Source: an uncultured Candidatus Saccharibacteria bacterium | Lineage (GTDB): Bacteria; Patescibacteriota; Saccharimonadia; Saccharimonadales; Saccharimonadaceae | Direction of reading: 5' to 3' | Length of the DNA stretch: 64,000 nt | Assembly: GCA_938036825.1 (NCBI GenBank) | Contig: CALHWD010000020.1 | Span: forward strand, 26,894 to 90,893 | Part shown: piece by piece, positions 7,673 to 16,922 of the stretch | How the letters are laid out: every line of letters starts with the position of its first letter | Position numbering within the stretch: position 1 is the first letter of the stretch | The notes under the pieces: model-generated | The model's database searches: none | What the model was told of the DNA's origin: nothing | Seen by the model: the letters and a program-made list of their open reading frames with translations, nothing else | Translations under genes and position numbers: made by a program

Positions 7673-8833
7673 CTAAAGAGCCACTGTCCCGTCAAGCGAC
7701 CGTCCGAGATAGGCTGCTACCTGCTCAGCTTGCTCAGGCGAGAGGTGGTAGCCTAGTGTGCAAGCCATCTGGCCGTTTTGGCGCCGCACACGGTATCGCT
7801 CGAGCGCTATGCCAAGAGTTTCGATGGCTTGATTAATTGTCGCGTGTGTAACATGGAGCCGCTCAGCAACAGTCGTGCGGAGCAGATACCCCGCTGGCAC
7901 AGGAGTAAAGAGCCCTTCTTCACGTGCCCAGTTTTCGATCTTCCGCTGATCCGTGGGTGAGTAGTAGTCGTATGATAGCCCGGTGGCTTTGTGGTACTCC
8001 TTGCCGTGGATATCGGCCCCGGCGCTATTAAGCTCGTCAATGATACGCTCTACTGTCCTGTAATGAACGCCAAGCTTTTTGGCGACACCATTGAGTGTGC
8101 GATATCCCTCTGGTGGTGGAGTAGACTGGAGGTACTCGGCGAGGATCGCTACTTGGTGTGGTGTGAGGAGATGCTGCAATTCTTTGCCGCGCTGGGTGGT
8201 AGCGATTGCGCCAAGCTTCTCGCTGATTGCAGGGTTATCCAGTGTCTTCTCAATGGTCTGTGGTGCAACACCAAGCTCCTCTGCGGCGTAGTGGATGGTT
8301 ACTTTGCCAAGTGAGCGCCGTGTTCGATCTGTATGTTGTTTCTGCTCAAGCTTCATAGCCTCAGTGATGCGCGCCCGGGCATCGGTAATCGGATGAGTGA
8401 GCGCATCGACCATGCTCGCCGTAAAGCGCTGGCCATGAGGGAGCTCTAGGCCGCAGGCTGGGTCTTGTTTGATGAAATCGAGCAACTCCTCCTTTGTGCA
8501 GCTCTCAAGCGACATATGCTGCTCGGAGCTGCACTGCTGCACTGCTTGCGTATCGAACACAAGCGTGATGTCGGGGTAGATAGCCACCGTCCGGCCCGGT
8601 TGTTGGCGTTTTTTGTGTGGTGGTAGTGTGACAATGTAGCGAGAGGAGTTCATCGCTGCTTCTGTGCTACTATCCTCAGGCTCAGTATTGCCAGAGATGG
8701 CTACATCGCGCGTGTCGTAGCCAAGGTCATTCGCAAGCAAAAATAACAGATACTGGCGGCCTTTCTCCAGCTGCGCTGTCCGCTCATTGTCTGGCGAGTG
8801 CTCGGGAGGGTAGGATGATGTGCGATGTTCCAT
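7673..8833 (-). CDS. Multi-helix-turn-helix DNA-binding protein (paralogue 1)
   Basis: A 386-aa regulator-like protein, first gene of a leftward operon. Three helix-turn-helix units can be seen: VTIHYAAEELGVAPQTIEK, TLNGVAKKLGVHYRTVERI and LRTTVAERLHVTHATINQAI, each followed by a segment resembling SPTDQRKIENWAREEGL. The N-terminal domain (LLFLLANDLGY ... VAIYPDITLVFD) is shared with the next gene and may be a dimer or ligand module. A near-consensus promoter lies immediately upstream, with an inverted repeat beyond its -35 that could be the protein's own site. The divergent neighbours are the repeat-domain proteins, its most obvious candidate targets. Confidence 0.77.
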   Translation of the reverse strand: MEHRTSSYPPEHSPDNERTAQLEKGRQYLLFLLANDLGYDTRDVAISGNTEPEDSSTEAAMNSSRYIVTLPPHKKRQQPGRTVAIYPDITLVFDTQAVQQCSSEQHMSLESCTKEELLDFIKQDPACGLELPHGQRFTASMVDALTHPITDARARITEAMKLEQKQHTDRTRRSLGKVTIHYAAEELGVAPQTIEKTLDNPAISEKLGAIATTQRGKELQHLLTPHQVAILAEYLQSTPPPEGYRTLNGVAKKLGVHYRTVERIIDELNSAGADIHGKEYHKATGLSYDYYSPTDQRKIENWAREEGLFTPVPAGYLLRTTVAERLHVTHATINQAIETLGIALERYRVRRQNGQMACTLGYHLSPEQAEQVAAYLGRSLDGTVAL

Positions 8834-8846
8834 AACAGAGTAGTGT

Positions 8847-8876
8847 ATTATACACGATAGATTGCAGCTTTGTCAA
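8847..8876 (-). promoter_or_regulatory. Near-consensus sigma-70-type promoter of the HTH operon
   Basis: On the minus strand, TTGACA (8871-8876) and TATAAT (8847-8852) are separated by 18 bp. The -10 lies 13 nt before the ATG at 8833, so the leader is only a few nucleotides. Confidence 0.85.
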
Positions 8877-8891
8877 TAATATGACTAAATG

Positions 8892-8918
8892 GTACCACGT
8901 TATACCAAAACGTGGTAC
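8892..8918. promoter_or_regulatory. Candidate operator: 10-bp inverted repeat between divergent units
   Basis: Perfect arms GTACCACGTT (8892-8901) and AACGTGGTAC (8909-8918) with a 7-nt spacer. It sits about 16 bp upstream of the HTH-operon -35 and 58 bp before the start of the first repeat-domain gene. Symmetry and position suggest a binding site for one of the adjacent HTH proteins. Confidence 0.65.
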
Positions 8919-8975
8919 GATACGAGTACTCTTATCTTCTAAAGAGATATACCATAAGTAAAAATACGAGGTACT

Positions 8976-10025
8976 ATGCAGGCAAACCAATCATCAGCTC
9001 AGTCATCTGACAAGCCTAAGCCGATTGACGGCGCACGCCTTGTCTCACTCATTAATGCACTCCGCAAACTCCCCTGGCCAATGACGTATGAGGTGTACGA
9101 TAGTCTCATCCAAGAATTGGGTTGGCAGCTCGTCAAGCCACGTGAGCAAGAGCCGCAGACGGGGCACGAGCAGTGTATGCACTACGATGGTTATATGCCA
9201 CTGCTTGCTACAATAGAAAATGACGTTGTAACGTCGGTGGCGAGTAGCCCAGTCATCGATGTAATTCACCAATTACCAGCAGACGCGTGTCGCACACTCT
9301 ACGACGAATACTGCGCAGCTGGCACAGCGGCCTGGGGCTGGCCGACCGATGTACGACACACAGGTCATCTCACTGGTACGATGTGGAAGGGTTTTGCTCC
9401 ACAAACACCAGCTTCGCGGGAGCACGTTAGTATCAATCTCAACGAGGAAGACAAGACAATCATGTTTGTCCTCACCAGTAGGCAAACTGGTGCACCGCCC
9501 GATGGTGCCCGTCGCCCGCGCACGATTCGTCCCTATCCTGGACCTGATCCATTGCCGCGCCTGGAGAGTGAGCTGCATGAGGAGACATATTTCTCTCCAG
9601 GGCAATTCACGAGCTGGATCGACCGCATCCTCAGTCAACCATCACTGCGCTCTATGCAGCAGTTTGATACTACAATGCAGAGCCGAGGTTGGCAGCTTAT
9701 GAAGCAAGAGGAGAATACCTGGTGGTATTATGATGGGCCGTTGCGCGTCATGGTATCGAGCAAAGACAATAAGACGGTATCGCTCGTGATGGCATGGTTT
9801 GCTAATGGTTCACCCACAGCAGAGTGCCTCGACCTCTACCGCCAATACGTGCAGGCCGGGCAGGAAGTCTGGGGTGAGCCAGACGATGAAGTGGACGAAG
9901 CTGAGCATGCTGCAGAAGGTCTGGCTATCTCGACCATCTGGACAACCAACCAAGACAGTACCATCACTCTTATGCAGAGTACAGATAAGCTCTATACACT
10001 CATCGATGTTGCCGCTCAGTCGTAG
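8976..10025 (+). CDS. Two-module repeat protein (A-A), unknown family
   Basis: A 349-aa protein composed of two copies of a domain (module A) of about 140-150 residues, at about 22-170 and 211-347. Each copy has a helix ending LPWPM or its equivalent, about 15 residues to an invariant GW (W50), a beta-rich middle, a helix YxxYxxAGxxAWGxP (W120), then a W...I(T/M) strand pair. The second copy closely resembles the last copy in the 1256-aa neighbour. There is no signal peptide or membrane span. GAGGT precedes the ATG. The layout vaguely recalls actinobacterial DUF6301-type proteins, a low-confidence comparison. Function unknown. Confidence 0.8.
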   Translation: MQANQSSAQSSDKPKPIDGARLVSLINALRKLPWPMTYEVYDSLIQELGWQLVKPREQEPQTGHEQCMHYDGYMPLLATIENDVVTSVASSPVIDVIHQLPADACRTLYDEYCAAGTAAWGWPTDVRHTGHLTGTMWKGFAPQTPASREHVSINLNEEDKTIMFVLTSRQTGAPPDGARRPRTIRPYPGPDPLPRLESELHEETYFSPGQFTSWIDRILSQPSLRSMQQFDTTMQSRGWQLMKQEENTWWYYDGPLRVMVSSKDNKTVSLVMAWFANGSPTAECLDLYRQYVQAGQEVWGEPDDEVDEAEHAAEGLAISTIWTTNQDSTITLMQSTDKLYTLIDVAAQS

Positions 10026-10113
10026 GGTGCCTCATGATGCTCGTGCGATAGAATCAAAAGTGATATAGTACAAAATACCTCATAAGATATAGACAACAGT
10101 ACAAGGATGATAT

Positions 10114-13100
10114 ATGAAGAAAAAACAATCATCACAAATACCGAAAAAGCCTCCACTAGCGTCATTGGAGAGTCCCACAGCGCTTATTGAGTGGATTGAT
10201 GCGATCAGAGCTATGCCATGGTCATCAGCTTGGTCTGAGATAGCGGCACTGGTCTCTTCGTATGGATGGAAGGCAAAGCTGGATGATGAGAGAAATGAAG
10301 AACATTCGCTTGTTTTTGAAGATGCTACTGGGCACACAGTCATCGTTCAATGTGATGACGACGAAAGCCGCTATAGTATCACGCGTACTGTCGCTCAAGC
10401 AAAGAACAAACGGTTGCAGCGCAAATCCTACGACGAATACCTCCAAGCAGCCCATGCCGCGTGGGGCAAGCCAAAAGAATATACTGATTACGGCAAATGG
10501 GGTCAATATGCACCGCGTGAGCCAGTTACGTATCAGTGGCGATTTTTTCCTATCAAGGATGAGATTTCTTGCACCAGAGATATCGATATCATACAGCAAA
10601 CATGCACGATTGATTTTAGCCCAGTAGACACAAAAGCAAAGCAGTGGGACATCAAGGTATCGTTGCATGTTGAGAAGAATCTCTCCACGCAGCAGTCACC
10701 ACTGCACATGACAGGACGTGGCTGGGTGGCAGCACTGAGTTGGCTCGCGGCATTGCCATGGCCATTGTTTGAATATGAGCTTGATGCTGTGCGATCATCA
10801 CTGGGATGGCATTGGTATAGAGATACAACGTATGATGATTGGCACGGTAATGTCCTTGTTAAAGACACGGTAGGGAATGAGGATCAAGTCGGCGGAAAAC
10901 GGCCGGTACGTGATCTGATTCTTGAGTATCGCTTACCTGGTGACGCAAGAAAAAATGAGATACGAGGTCTGCTCATCGAATATTATCAAGCAGCAACTAA
11001 TGTATGGGGCGTCGCGATACCTCAACAATCAACATTTGACTCATCACTATGCTGGCAGTGGAAAGTGTCAACAGGTGTCGTCATTACGCTCGGTATGCGG
11101 CCTGCAACCCCTGATGATTATGACCAGGGGCTACTGTCGAGCTATGTTTTGTACACAATCATCGCCACAGATACAAAGCAGCATAATCGAACAAACAATC
11201 CATATGGTGTTATGCCGCCTCCAGCAGTACCTCCAGTGCCAGTCACGGCTCACCAAGCATGGGATATCTTTGAAGAAGAGTTATATAAAACATTACGTCA
11301 GTTAAGTGAGCAGCCGCGTCACTACGCGTTGCTATTTGATAGCGATGAAACAGAGCTCCAGTGGAAGAATAATATCATTACACTTGCCAGCCAGGGAATT
11401 AACAATGCGACGGCGATGGTAATTAGTATAAGTGGCCTTCCGTATGAGACAGAAAAAAGTCAGCTACAAGCGTGCGGTTTTGTTGAGGATGTTGAGAGGT
11501 ACTGCTTGGAATGTCGATTGCCGCAAGCTGCCACCAAAGAGCAGCTGCGTGCGGCCGCTCATGGGTGTGTTGTCTGGCTCCGCGATACCCGAGGTATAAA
11601 CTCGCCAAGCCGGTTACTGGTATGGACAGTACAAATTCCAGAGATTGAGATGGATATCTGGTGGCAGCAGCGAAAGGATGCAATTGATCCTGGTCAGCTC
11701 TCTATTGCCAACGATCATTTACTGCACGCTGGTGTGCGCAGTGTCAATCTGCATCCCGATCATGAAGCGGTTTATCGCCAGTATAGCGAGAAGTTCTCCA
11801 CACTTGATCTCACGCAAATACCCAGGGATTATGGCCTCTCATCCCGTCTCGAGAGCGATGTGTTAGGGTGGTTTTATGGTATCGGGTCGCTATCGTGGCC
11901 CATGACAAAGCATGAGGTATTAGATGCTATTCGACAGGAGCTTGATTGGGAGATAGATACGCAGCCAGGATGTGTCAATAACGTCATTCACCTTGTATCT
12001 CCAGCGCAGCACCGTCGAAGCATTATTTGTGAAGACAAGCGGAATGTGATGAACTTTTCCGTTGATGGGCTATCACCTGCTGAGGCGCAGGCGTTCTATG
12101 CTTACTGTACTGAGTATGGCGCGACTGTCTGGGGTGGAGTAGACTCATCGTACAGTACACCCCGGCAAAATATGCTCACATGGTGCCGTCATTATGTGAA
12201 GGATAAGCAGATTATTCGTGAGTCTTGCACGCTGTGGCATAGTAAAACAGAACAGCAGCAGAGTGTCTCTATAACACTTAATATACAACAAGTTGCACAA
12301 GCGAAATATCATGACTACATGACTCCACGCAGTTTTGTCAATATAATCAATTGGTTTAACGACCTGACAAAGCCATCAATGAAGCTGAACTTCACGGCGG
12401 TGAGCAACGTGTTTGGATGGTATAGTCATCGAATTACCGAGTCAAGCCAGTTTGGTGTGCTTGCCGCGATCGATTGGCCAGATGAGGATAACCCTCAGGA
12501 ATATACCCTTTCGTTTACCTTCCAGCTGCCAGATGGTATGAACACTGATGATGTTCGGTCATTGTGGCAGACGTATGTTGAGGTGGGTAATCACGCATGG
12601 GGCGCGGCACAGCTGCAACGAGATCGTCATGTTGCGCACTGGATTATGCCATCTCAGGATATGCCATCGTATAAGCGTCTGACGCTTGGCATCAGACCAG
12701 CCACCGAAGCAGATCATAAAAGGCAGCTTTTCTCAGAGTCCATCTTGTATGCAACGTTTGAGGTTGTGTGGCATGAGTGGCATAATCCAGCGTTAGATAC
12801 AACGCTTGCAAGCGACACATCACTAACTGCTGACTTTGTCTACCCAACATGGGAGGCGTTTGAGGATGCGTTATATCAGACACTGCAGTCGTTTTGCACG
12901 CAGCCGCGGCAGTATGCCACAATGGTAGATGATGCAATGGAAAGCTGGAAACAACGGACTGCCATACGATTGAAAGGCCTAGGGGTGGTTGATGACGCGC
13001 ATGTAGTCATCTCATTTGATGGATGTACAAGACGAACTGGCTTTACTCAACTAACAAATGATGAGCAACAACAATTATGCGCACTTGGATTCAGAAAAGG

Positions 13101-13884
13101 TAAGTATGACTGGGAGTGCCACGTGCCAAGAGCGGCTTCTGACCAAGCACTACGTGCAGCAGCACATGGTTGCGTCGTGCGTTTACGCGATATAAGCGGC
13201 ATTACGTCGCCAGCCGACATGCTTAATTGGACGTGGCAACTGCCACAGCTTGAGTCTGCAAACCATCAACTTGCTACTGCTCAGCTCGATAGCGGTCAGC
13301 CGTATATGATCAATTTTGATCTTGCTCGTCTTGGGGTGCAGCAGCATAACGCACAAGGTGCGCCTGGTTTTCGCACATACTGGCTCATGAAAAAGCAGTT
13401 CGATGCCAAGATGCAGGTATATCCCACCCCAGAGCAATATGCTGCTCAAGTCAATCGTATTTTGAGCCAGGTGTGGCCGCTATCCATGGAGCAGTTTGAT
13501 GACGCGATGCGACAGCAGGGTTGGCGGATAATGAGCATAATGCCCCATATGAAGGCGGTACGGTGGTATCATGATGGGGAACTGTCGATGCAAGTATCTA
13601 GTTATAAGGATACTGTCACTCAGGTAACGATATGTTTTGCAAGTCAGTTACCCGTCATGGATTGTCTTGGCCTTTATCGTTGCTATGCGCAGGCTGGGCG
13701 CGCAGCGTGGGGTGAACCAGTCGATGGTGATAATGTAGGTGAGATTGAACACATCACGGAGGATATACGTATCTCAACCACTTGGAGAACTGACATGGGC
13801 GATACAATCACCCTTGTACAGCGTGCGGATCAGCTTGATGTGTCAATTGATATTGCCAAGCGGCAGCAGCCCAAGACACCCTAA
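10114..13884 (+). CDS. Giant repeat protein with A-A-B-A-A-B-A modules, unknown family
   Basis: The 1256-aa product is the largest in the window. Module A (as in the preceding gene) occurs at about 22-175, 200-355, 580-725, 738-895 and 1105-1250. Each copy has MPW/LPW-like, GW/DW and AWG landmarks, for example W52, W232, W612, W769 and W1137. Module B occurs at about 378-515 and 908-1050, sharing AWDIFEEELYKTL-like helices and the near-identical AAHGCVVxLRDxxGIxSP segment. No signal peptide, membrane span, nuclease or protease motif was seen. AAGGATG precedes the ATG and the 349-aa gene ends 88 bp upstream, so the two are probably co-expressed. A scaffold, binding or effector role is possible but unproven. 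Confidence 0.85.
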   Translation: MKKKQSSQIPKKPPLASLESPTALIEWIDAIRAMPWSSAWSEIAALVSSYGWKAKLDDERNEEHSLVFEDATGHTVIVQCDDDESRYSITRTVAQAKNKRLQRKSYDEYLQAAHAAWGKPKEYTDYGKWGQYAPREPVTYQWRFFPIKDEISCTRDIDIIQQTCTIDFSPVDTKAKQWDIKVSLHVEKNLSTQQSPLHMTGRGWVAALSWLAALPWPLFEYELDAVRSSLGWHWYRDTTYDDWHGNVLVKDTVGNEDQVGGKRPVRDLILEYRLPGDARKNEIRGLLIEYYQAATNVWGVAIPQQSTFDSSLCWQWKVSTGVVITLGMRPATPDDYDQGLLSSYVLYTIIATDTKQHNRTNNPYGVMPPPAVPPVPVTAHQAWDIFEEELYKTLRQLSEQPRHYALLFDSDETELQWKNNIITLASQGINNATAMVISISGLPYETEKSQLQACGFVEDVERYCLECRLPQAATKEQLRAAAHGCVVWLRDTRGINSPSRLLVWTVQIPEIEMDIWWQQRKDAIDPGQLSIANDHLLHAGVRSVNLHPDHEAVYRQYSEKFSTLDLTQIPRDYGLSSRLESDVLGWFYGIGSLSWPMTKHEVLDAIRQELDWEIDTQPGCVNNVIHLVSPAQHRRSIICEDKRNVMNFSVDGLSPAEAQAFYAYCTEYGATVWGGVDSSYSTPRQNMLTWCRHYVKDKQIIRESCTLWHSKTEQQQSVSITLNIQQVAQAKYHDYMTPRSFVNIINWFNDLTKPSMKLNFTAVSNVFGWYSHRITESSQFGVLAAIDWPDEDNPQEYTLSFTFQLPDGMNTDDVRSLWQTYVEVGNHAWGAAQLQRDRHVAHWIMPSQDMPSYKRLTLGIRPATEADHKRQLFSESILYATFEVVWHEWHNPALDTTLASDTSLTADFVYPTWEAFEDALYQTLQSFCTQPRQYATMVDDAMESWKQRTAIRLKGLGVVDDAHVVISFDGCTRRTGFTQLTNDEQQQLCALGFRKGKYDWECHVPRAASDQALRAAAHGCVVRLRDISGITSPADMLNWTWQLPQLESANHQLATAQLDSGQPYMINFDLARLGVQQHNAQGAPGFRTYWLMKKQFDAKMQVYPTPEQYAAQVNRILSQVWPLSMEQFDDAMRQQGWRIMSIMPHMKAVRWYHDGELSMQVSSYKDTVTQVTICFASQLPVMDCLGLYRCYAQAGRAAWGEPVDGDNVGEIEHITEDIRISTTWRTDMGDTITLVQRADQLDVSIDIAKRQQPKTP

Positions 13885-13896
13885 CTCGCCCCATGC

Positions 13897-13902
13897 TATA
13901 AT
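13897..13902 (+). promoter_or_regulatory. -10 box of metG
   Basis: TATAAT 6 nt before the metG ATG. The box overlaps the short gap after the giant repeat-protein gene, giving metG its own promoter. Confidence 0.65.
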
Positions 13903-13908
13903 ACCCCT

Positions 13909-15405
13909 ATGACCAAACAACACGCCTACATCACCACTGCTATTCCTTATGTCAACGGTAAGCCGCATATTGGCAATGCGCTCGACTATCTCCTGGCCGA
14001 TATCTGGGCGCGATATCAGAAGCAAAATGGCCATGAGGTACGCTTCCAAGTTGGCACAGACGAACACGGTAATAAAATCGCTGTCAAGGCTCAGGCGAAT
14101 GGGCTCGACCCGCAGGGTTATGTGGACAGTATGTATGGCAACTTCAAAGTCTTGATGGAGGCAGTTGGCGCAGAATACACCGACTTTATCCGCACGACTG
14201 ACCCGCATCACGTCGCAGCAGTGCAGTACATCTGGCAGCGGCTTGCTCAGGCAGGGCTGATCTACAAGCACACCTATGAGGGCTGGTACTGCATGGGGCA
14301 TGAGGCATTCTTTACCGACAAGGAAGTCCACGAGACAAATGGCATATGTCCTGATCACCAAACACCGTATGAGCGCGTCTCAGAGGAGAACTACTACCTC
14401 AAAGCGAGTGCCTTTACCGAGCAGATTCGCCAAGCCATTACTGAAGGCCGGATGAAAATCGTACCTGAGTTCCGCAAAAATGAGTTTCTCGAGCTTATCA
14501 AAAATGGCGTCCAAGATGTCTCGATTAGCCGCCCGCGCAAGACGCTTAGCTGGGGCGTGCCAGTGCCAGGCGACGACAGCCAGGTGATGTACGTCTGGCT
14601 CGATGCCTTAGCCAATTACATCACAGTGCTGGGCTATCCGGACAGGGCTGAGTGGCAGGCATATTGGCCGGCTGATGTGCAGGTGATTGGCAAGGATATC
14701 TTGCGCTTCCACGCAGGAATCTGGCCAGCTATGTTGCTCGGGCTCGACCTCCCACTACCGAAGACACTACTCGTTCATGGTTTTGTCCACGTTGGGGGTA
14801 GCAAGATGAGTAAAACAGTCGGCAATGTGGTCGACCCAATGGAAATTATCCAGAGCTATGGGGCTGACGCCTTCCGCTACTTCTTTGCTCGTCATATTCC
14901 TACCCAAGACGATGGAGATTTCACCTGGGAGAAATTTGAGAAGGCATACAATGGCGAGCTTGGTAACGACCTCGGCAACCTTGTGCAGCGGGTGGCAGCC
15001 ATGCTGACGCGCTACCAAGCAGGAGTGATTGGCGATGCGCCGCAAGCCGAGCATGATATGACCATCTACCGCGACATGATGCAGCGGCTGGAGTTTGACA
15101 AAGCCCTCGATGAAGTATGGAGCTCCGTCCGCAGCCTCAACCAATACCTCGAGCGGGTCAAGCCATGGGAGATCGCCAAGTGCCGCGCCACCGACCACGA
15201 TGCCGAGTCGCACCTGAGTGAAGTCTTAGCCTATGCGGCCAGTACTTTGCTACAGATTGCCGATGAGCTCGTGCCATTCATGCCTGCCACCGCTCAGGCT
15301 ATCCACACTATCTTTGGCACTGGCGTCGTGCCAGCCGACGTCCCACCGCTGTTCCCGAAGCGCTACATCCACACTCCCGACCCGCGAGCTCGCGCCGCCT
15401 CATAA
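13909..15405 (+). CDS. metG: Methionyl-tRNA synthetase
   Basis: Charges tRNA-Met, including the initiator. Class I signatures are clear: PHIGN (19-23, HIGH motif) and KMSKT (299-303). The CP domain contains a reduced metal knot, with C..H and C..H where the T. thermophilus-type enzyme has cysteine pairs. The anticodon-binding helical domain is present (WEIAK region), but there is no C-terminal EMAP-like tRNA-binding extension, so the 498-aa enzyme is the short form. Its own TATAAT box lies 6 nt upstream. tatD follows after 15 bp with a Shine-Dalgarno, implying one operon. Confidence 0.97.
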   Translation: MTKQHAYITTAIPYVNGKPHIGNALDYLLADIWARYQKQNGHEVRFQVGTDEHGNKIAVKAQANGLDPQGYVDSMYGNFKVLMEAVGAEYTDFIRTTDPHHVAAVQYIWQRLAQAGLIYKHTYEGWYCMGHEAFFTDKEVHETNGICPDHQTPYERVSEENYYLKASAFTEQIRQAITEGRMKIVPEFRKNEFLELIKNGVQDVSISRPRKTLSWGVPVPGDDSQVMYVWLDALANYITVLGYPDRAEWQAYWPADVQVIGKDILRFHAGIWPAMLLGLDLPLPKTLLVHGFVHVGGSKMSKTVGNVVDPMEIIQSYGADAFRYFFARHIPTQDDGDFTWEKFEKAYNGELGNDLGNLVQRVAAMLTRYQAGVIGDAPQAEHDMTIYRDMMQRLEFDKALDEVWSSVRSLNQYLERVKPWEIAKCRATDHDAESHLSEVLAYAASTLLQIADELVPFMPATAQAIHTIFGTGVVPADVPPLFPKRYIHTPDPRARAAS

Positions 15406-15420
15406 ACAAAGGAGTAAGCT

Positions 15421-16269
15421 ATGACAAGTGATACGACACATACTCTCGGCAGTACACCACCCATGCCACGCCTTATCGACTCGCACTGCCACCTACACGA
15501 TAGCGAGTTCTATGACGATGCAGCACGCGAGGCAGCCTATCAGCAGGTGGTTCAGGCTGGCATTGCTATGATCTGCGTCGGGACAGATGTGCATAGCTCG
15601 CGCCAGGCAGTGCAGTTTGCCCTGGCGCACGACCACTGCTATGCAGCGGTGGGTATTCATCCCCATGATGCTGAAGCAGCAGGTGAGGCAGGCATTGCCG
15701 CCATCCGCGAGCTTCTCGCTGAGCAGCCACTGCGGCAGGGTCGGCCCGTCATTGTGGGGGTAGGGGAGATTGGCCTGGATTATTTTTATGACAATAGCGC
15801 CCGCCCAGCGCAGCAGCAATGCCTCCGGGCGCAGTTGCAGCTCGCGGCGGAGTTCCAGCTGCCCGTTAGCTTCCACGTGCGCGACGAGAAGCAAGCTCAT
15901 GGTGCAGTATGGCAGGACTTTTGGCCTATCTACGATGCCCAGCCAGTGCGCGGCGTTCTGCACAGCTTTACCGATACTCAGGCGCAGCTTGAGCAGGGCC
16001 GTGCTCGCGGCTTATTTATTGGCGTCAATGGCATCAGCACCTTCACAAAAGACAGTGCTCAGCAGCAGCTCTATACCGATCTCCCACTCGATGCCATACT
16101 GCTCGAGACCGATGCCCCCTTCTTGACTCCGGTACCCTTCCGTGGTAGAATCAACCTACCGGCTTATGTGGAGGAGGTAGCCCGCGACCAAGCAGCTAAG
16201 AAAGGTTTGCCTATCGCGCGCGTCGCCACCACCACAACGGCAAATGTACAAAGGTTATTTCATATATGA
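15421..16269 (+). CDS. tatD: TatD family metal-dependent hydrolase/DNase
   Basis: A 282-aa TIM-barrel amidohydrolase-type protein. Metal-binding HCHLHD (IDSHCHLHD), the GIHPHDA segment, GEIGLDYF with its catalytic Glu, FHVRDE, HSFTDT and LLETDAPFLTP are all present, so the two-metal site looks complete. Family members act as 3'-5' DNases in DNA repair and as D-aminoacyl-tRNA or peptide quality-control enzymes. The ATG follows AAAGGAG. The metG-tatD pairing is common in bacteria. The next gene starts inside its stop codon (ATGA overlap). Confidence 0.94.
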   Translation: MTSDTTHTLGSTPPMPRLIDSHCHLHDSEFYDDAAREAAYQQVVQAGIAMICVGTDVHSSRQAVQFALAHDHCYAAVGIHPHDAEAAGEAGIAAIRELLAEQPLRQGRPVIVGVGEIGLDYFYDNSARPAQQQCLRAQLQLAAEFQLPVSFHVRDEKQAHGAVWQDFWPIYDAQPVRGVLHSFTDTQAQLEQGRARGLFIGVNGISTFTKDSAQQQLYTDLPLDAILLETDAPFLTPVPFRGRINLPAYVEEVARDQAAKKGLPIARVATTTTANVQRLFHI

Positions 16270-16922
16270 GCGGTGAGAGTTTCTTTCCAATAGGTCACAC
16301 AAAACAAGAGCCCGTCAGCCAGGGCAATTTTACGCAGGAGCAAAAACCACAACCAGGAGAGAACCGCTCGGGTATCAAGTCTTATGCTGAGCTTGTGGCG
16401 GAACGGCAAGCGAATAGAATTGCATCGGCATTAGCTGGTGTTTCTGCTGCTTTGAATGAACATAATGGCACGACAAAGGATGAAGACAAGGGTAAGACGG
16501 TATCCCCAGAAGCAATTTATCGTGAAAATATACTCTACACTGCACGGGTGACGACTCTAGTCTTGATGATGCGTGAACAAGAACTTGCTATGAATGGCAG
16601 CAATGATGCACGCCAGCTTGAGGAGACCGAGGGGACGAATGGTGTCGTCAAGGCTTTGGCAACGCGAGCCTTTGTTGGTGGTGAAACTGATATAGACCCT
16701 GGACTTTGGGATAGGAAGATTGATGAAGAGGAAGGCAATAGGATTGGAGCTTCATCCTTGTATACAACTCAAGAATATCCAGCAAATGGGAACGGCGACA
16801 GTAGTAATGTGATAGATCTATCACATTACGCAGCAAGACGAGCACATCGTAGTGCAGCTACGGCTACAGCTCCATCTCCATCTCCTCATAGCGGTTATTA
16901 CTCTGGGAGGCGCGCTGCCTAG
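16266..16922 (+). CDS. Hypothetical protein
   Basis: No family recognised. The 218-aa product starts by ATGA overlap with tatD. It is hydrophilic and probably largely disordered at both ends. A helical core at about residues 35-130 includes YAELVAERQANRIASALAGV and ILYTARVTTLVLMMREQELAMNG. The C-terminal tail is rich in Ala, Ser, Pro and His (AARRAHRSAATATAPSPSP). No signal peptide or membrane span was seen. The gene continues into the next through a shared TAGTG junction, so translation is probably coupled. Confidence 0.7.
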   Translation: MSGESFFPIGHTKQEPVSQGNFTQEQKPQPGENRSGIKSYAELVAERQANRIASALAGVSAALNEHNGTTKDEDKGKTVSPEAIYRENILYTARVTTLVLMMREQELAMNGSNDARQLEETEGTNGVVKALATRAFVGGETDIDPGLWDRKIDEEEGNRIGASSLYTTQEYPANGNGDSSNVIDLSHYAARRAHRSAATATAPSPSPHSGYYSGRRAA

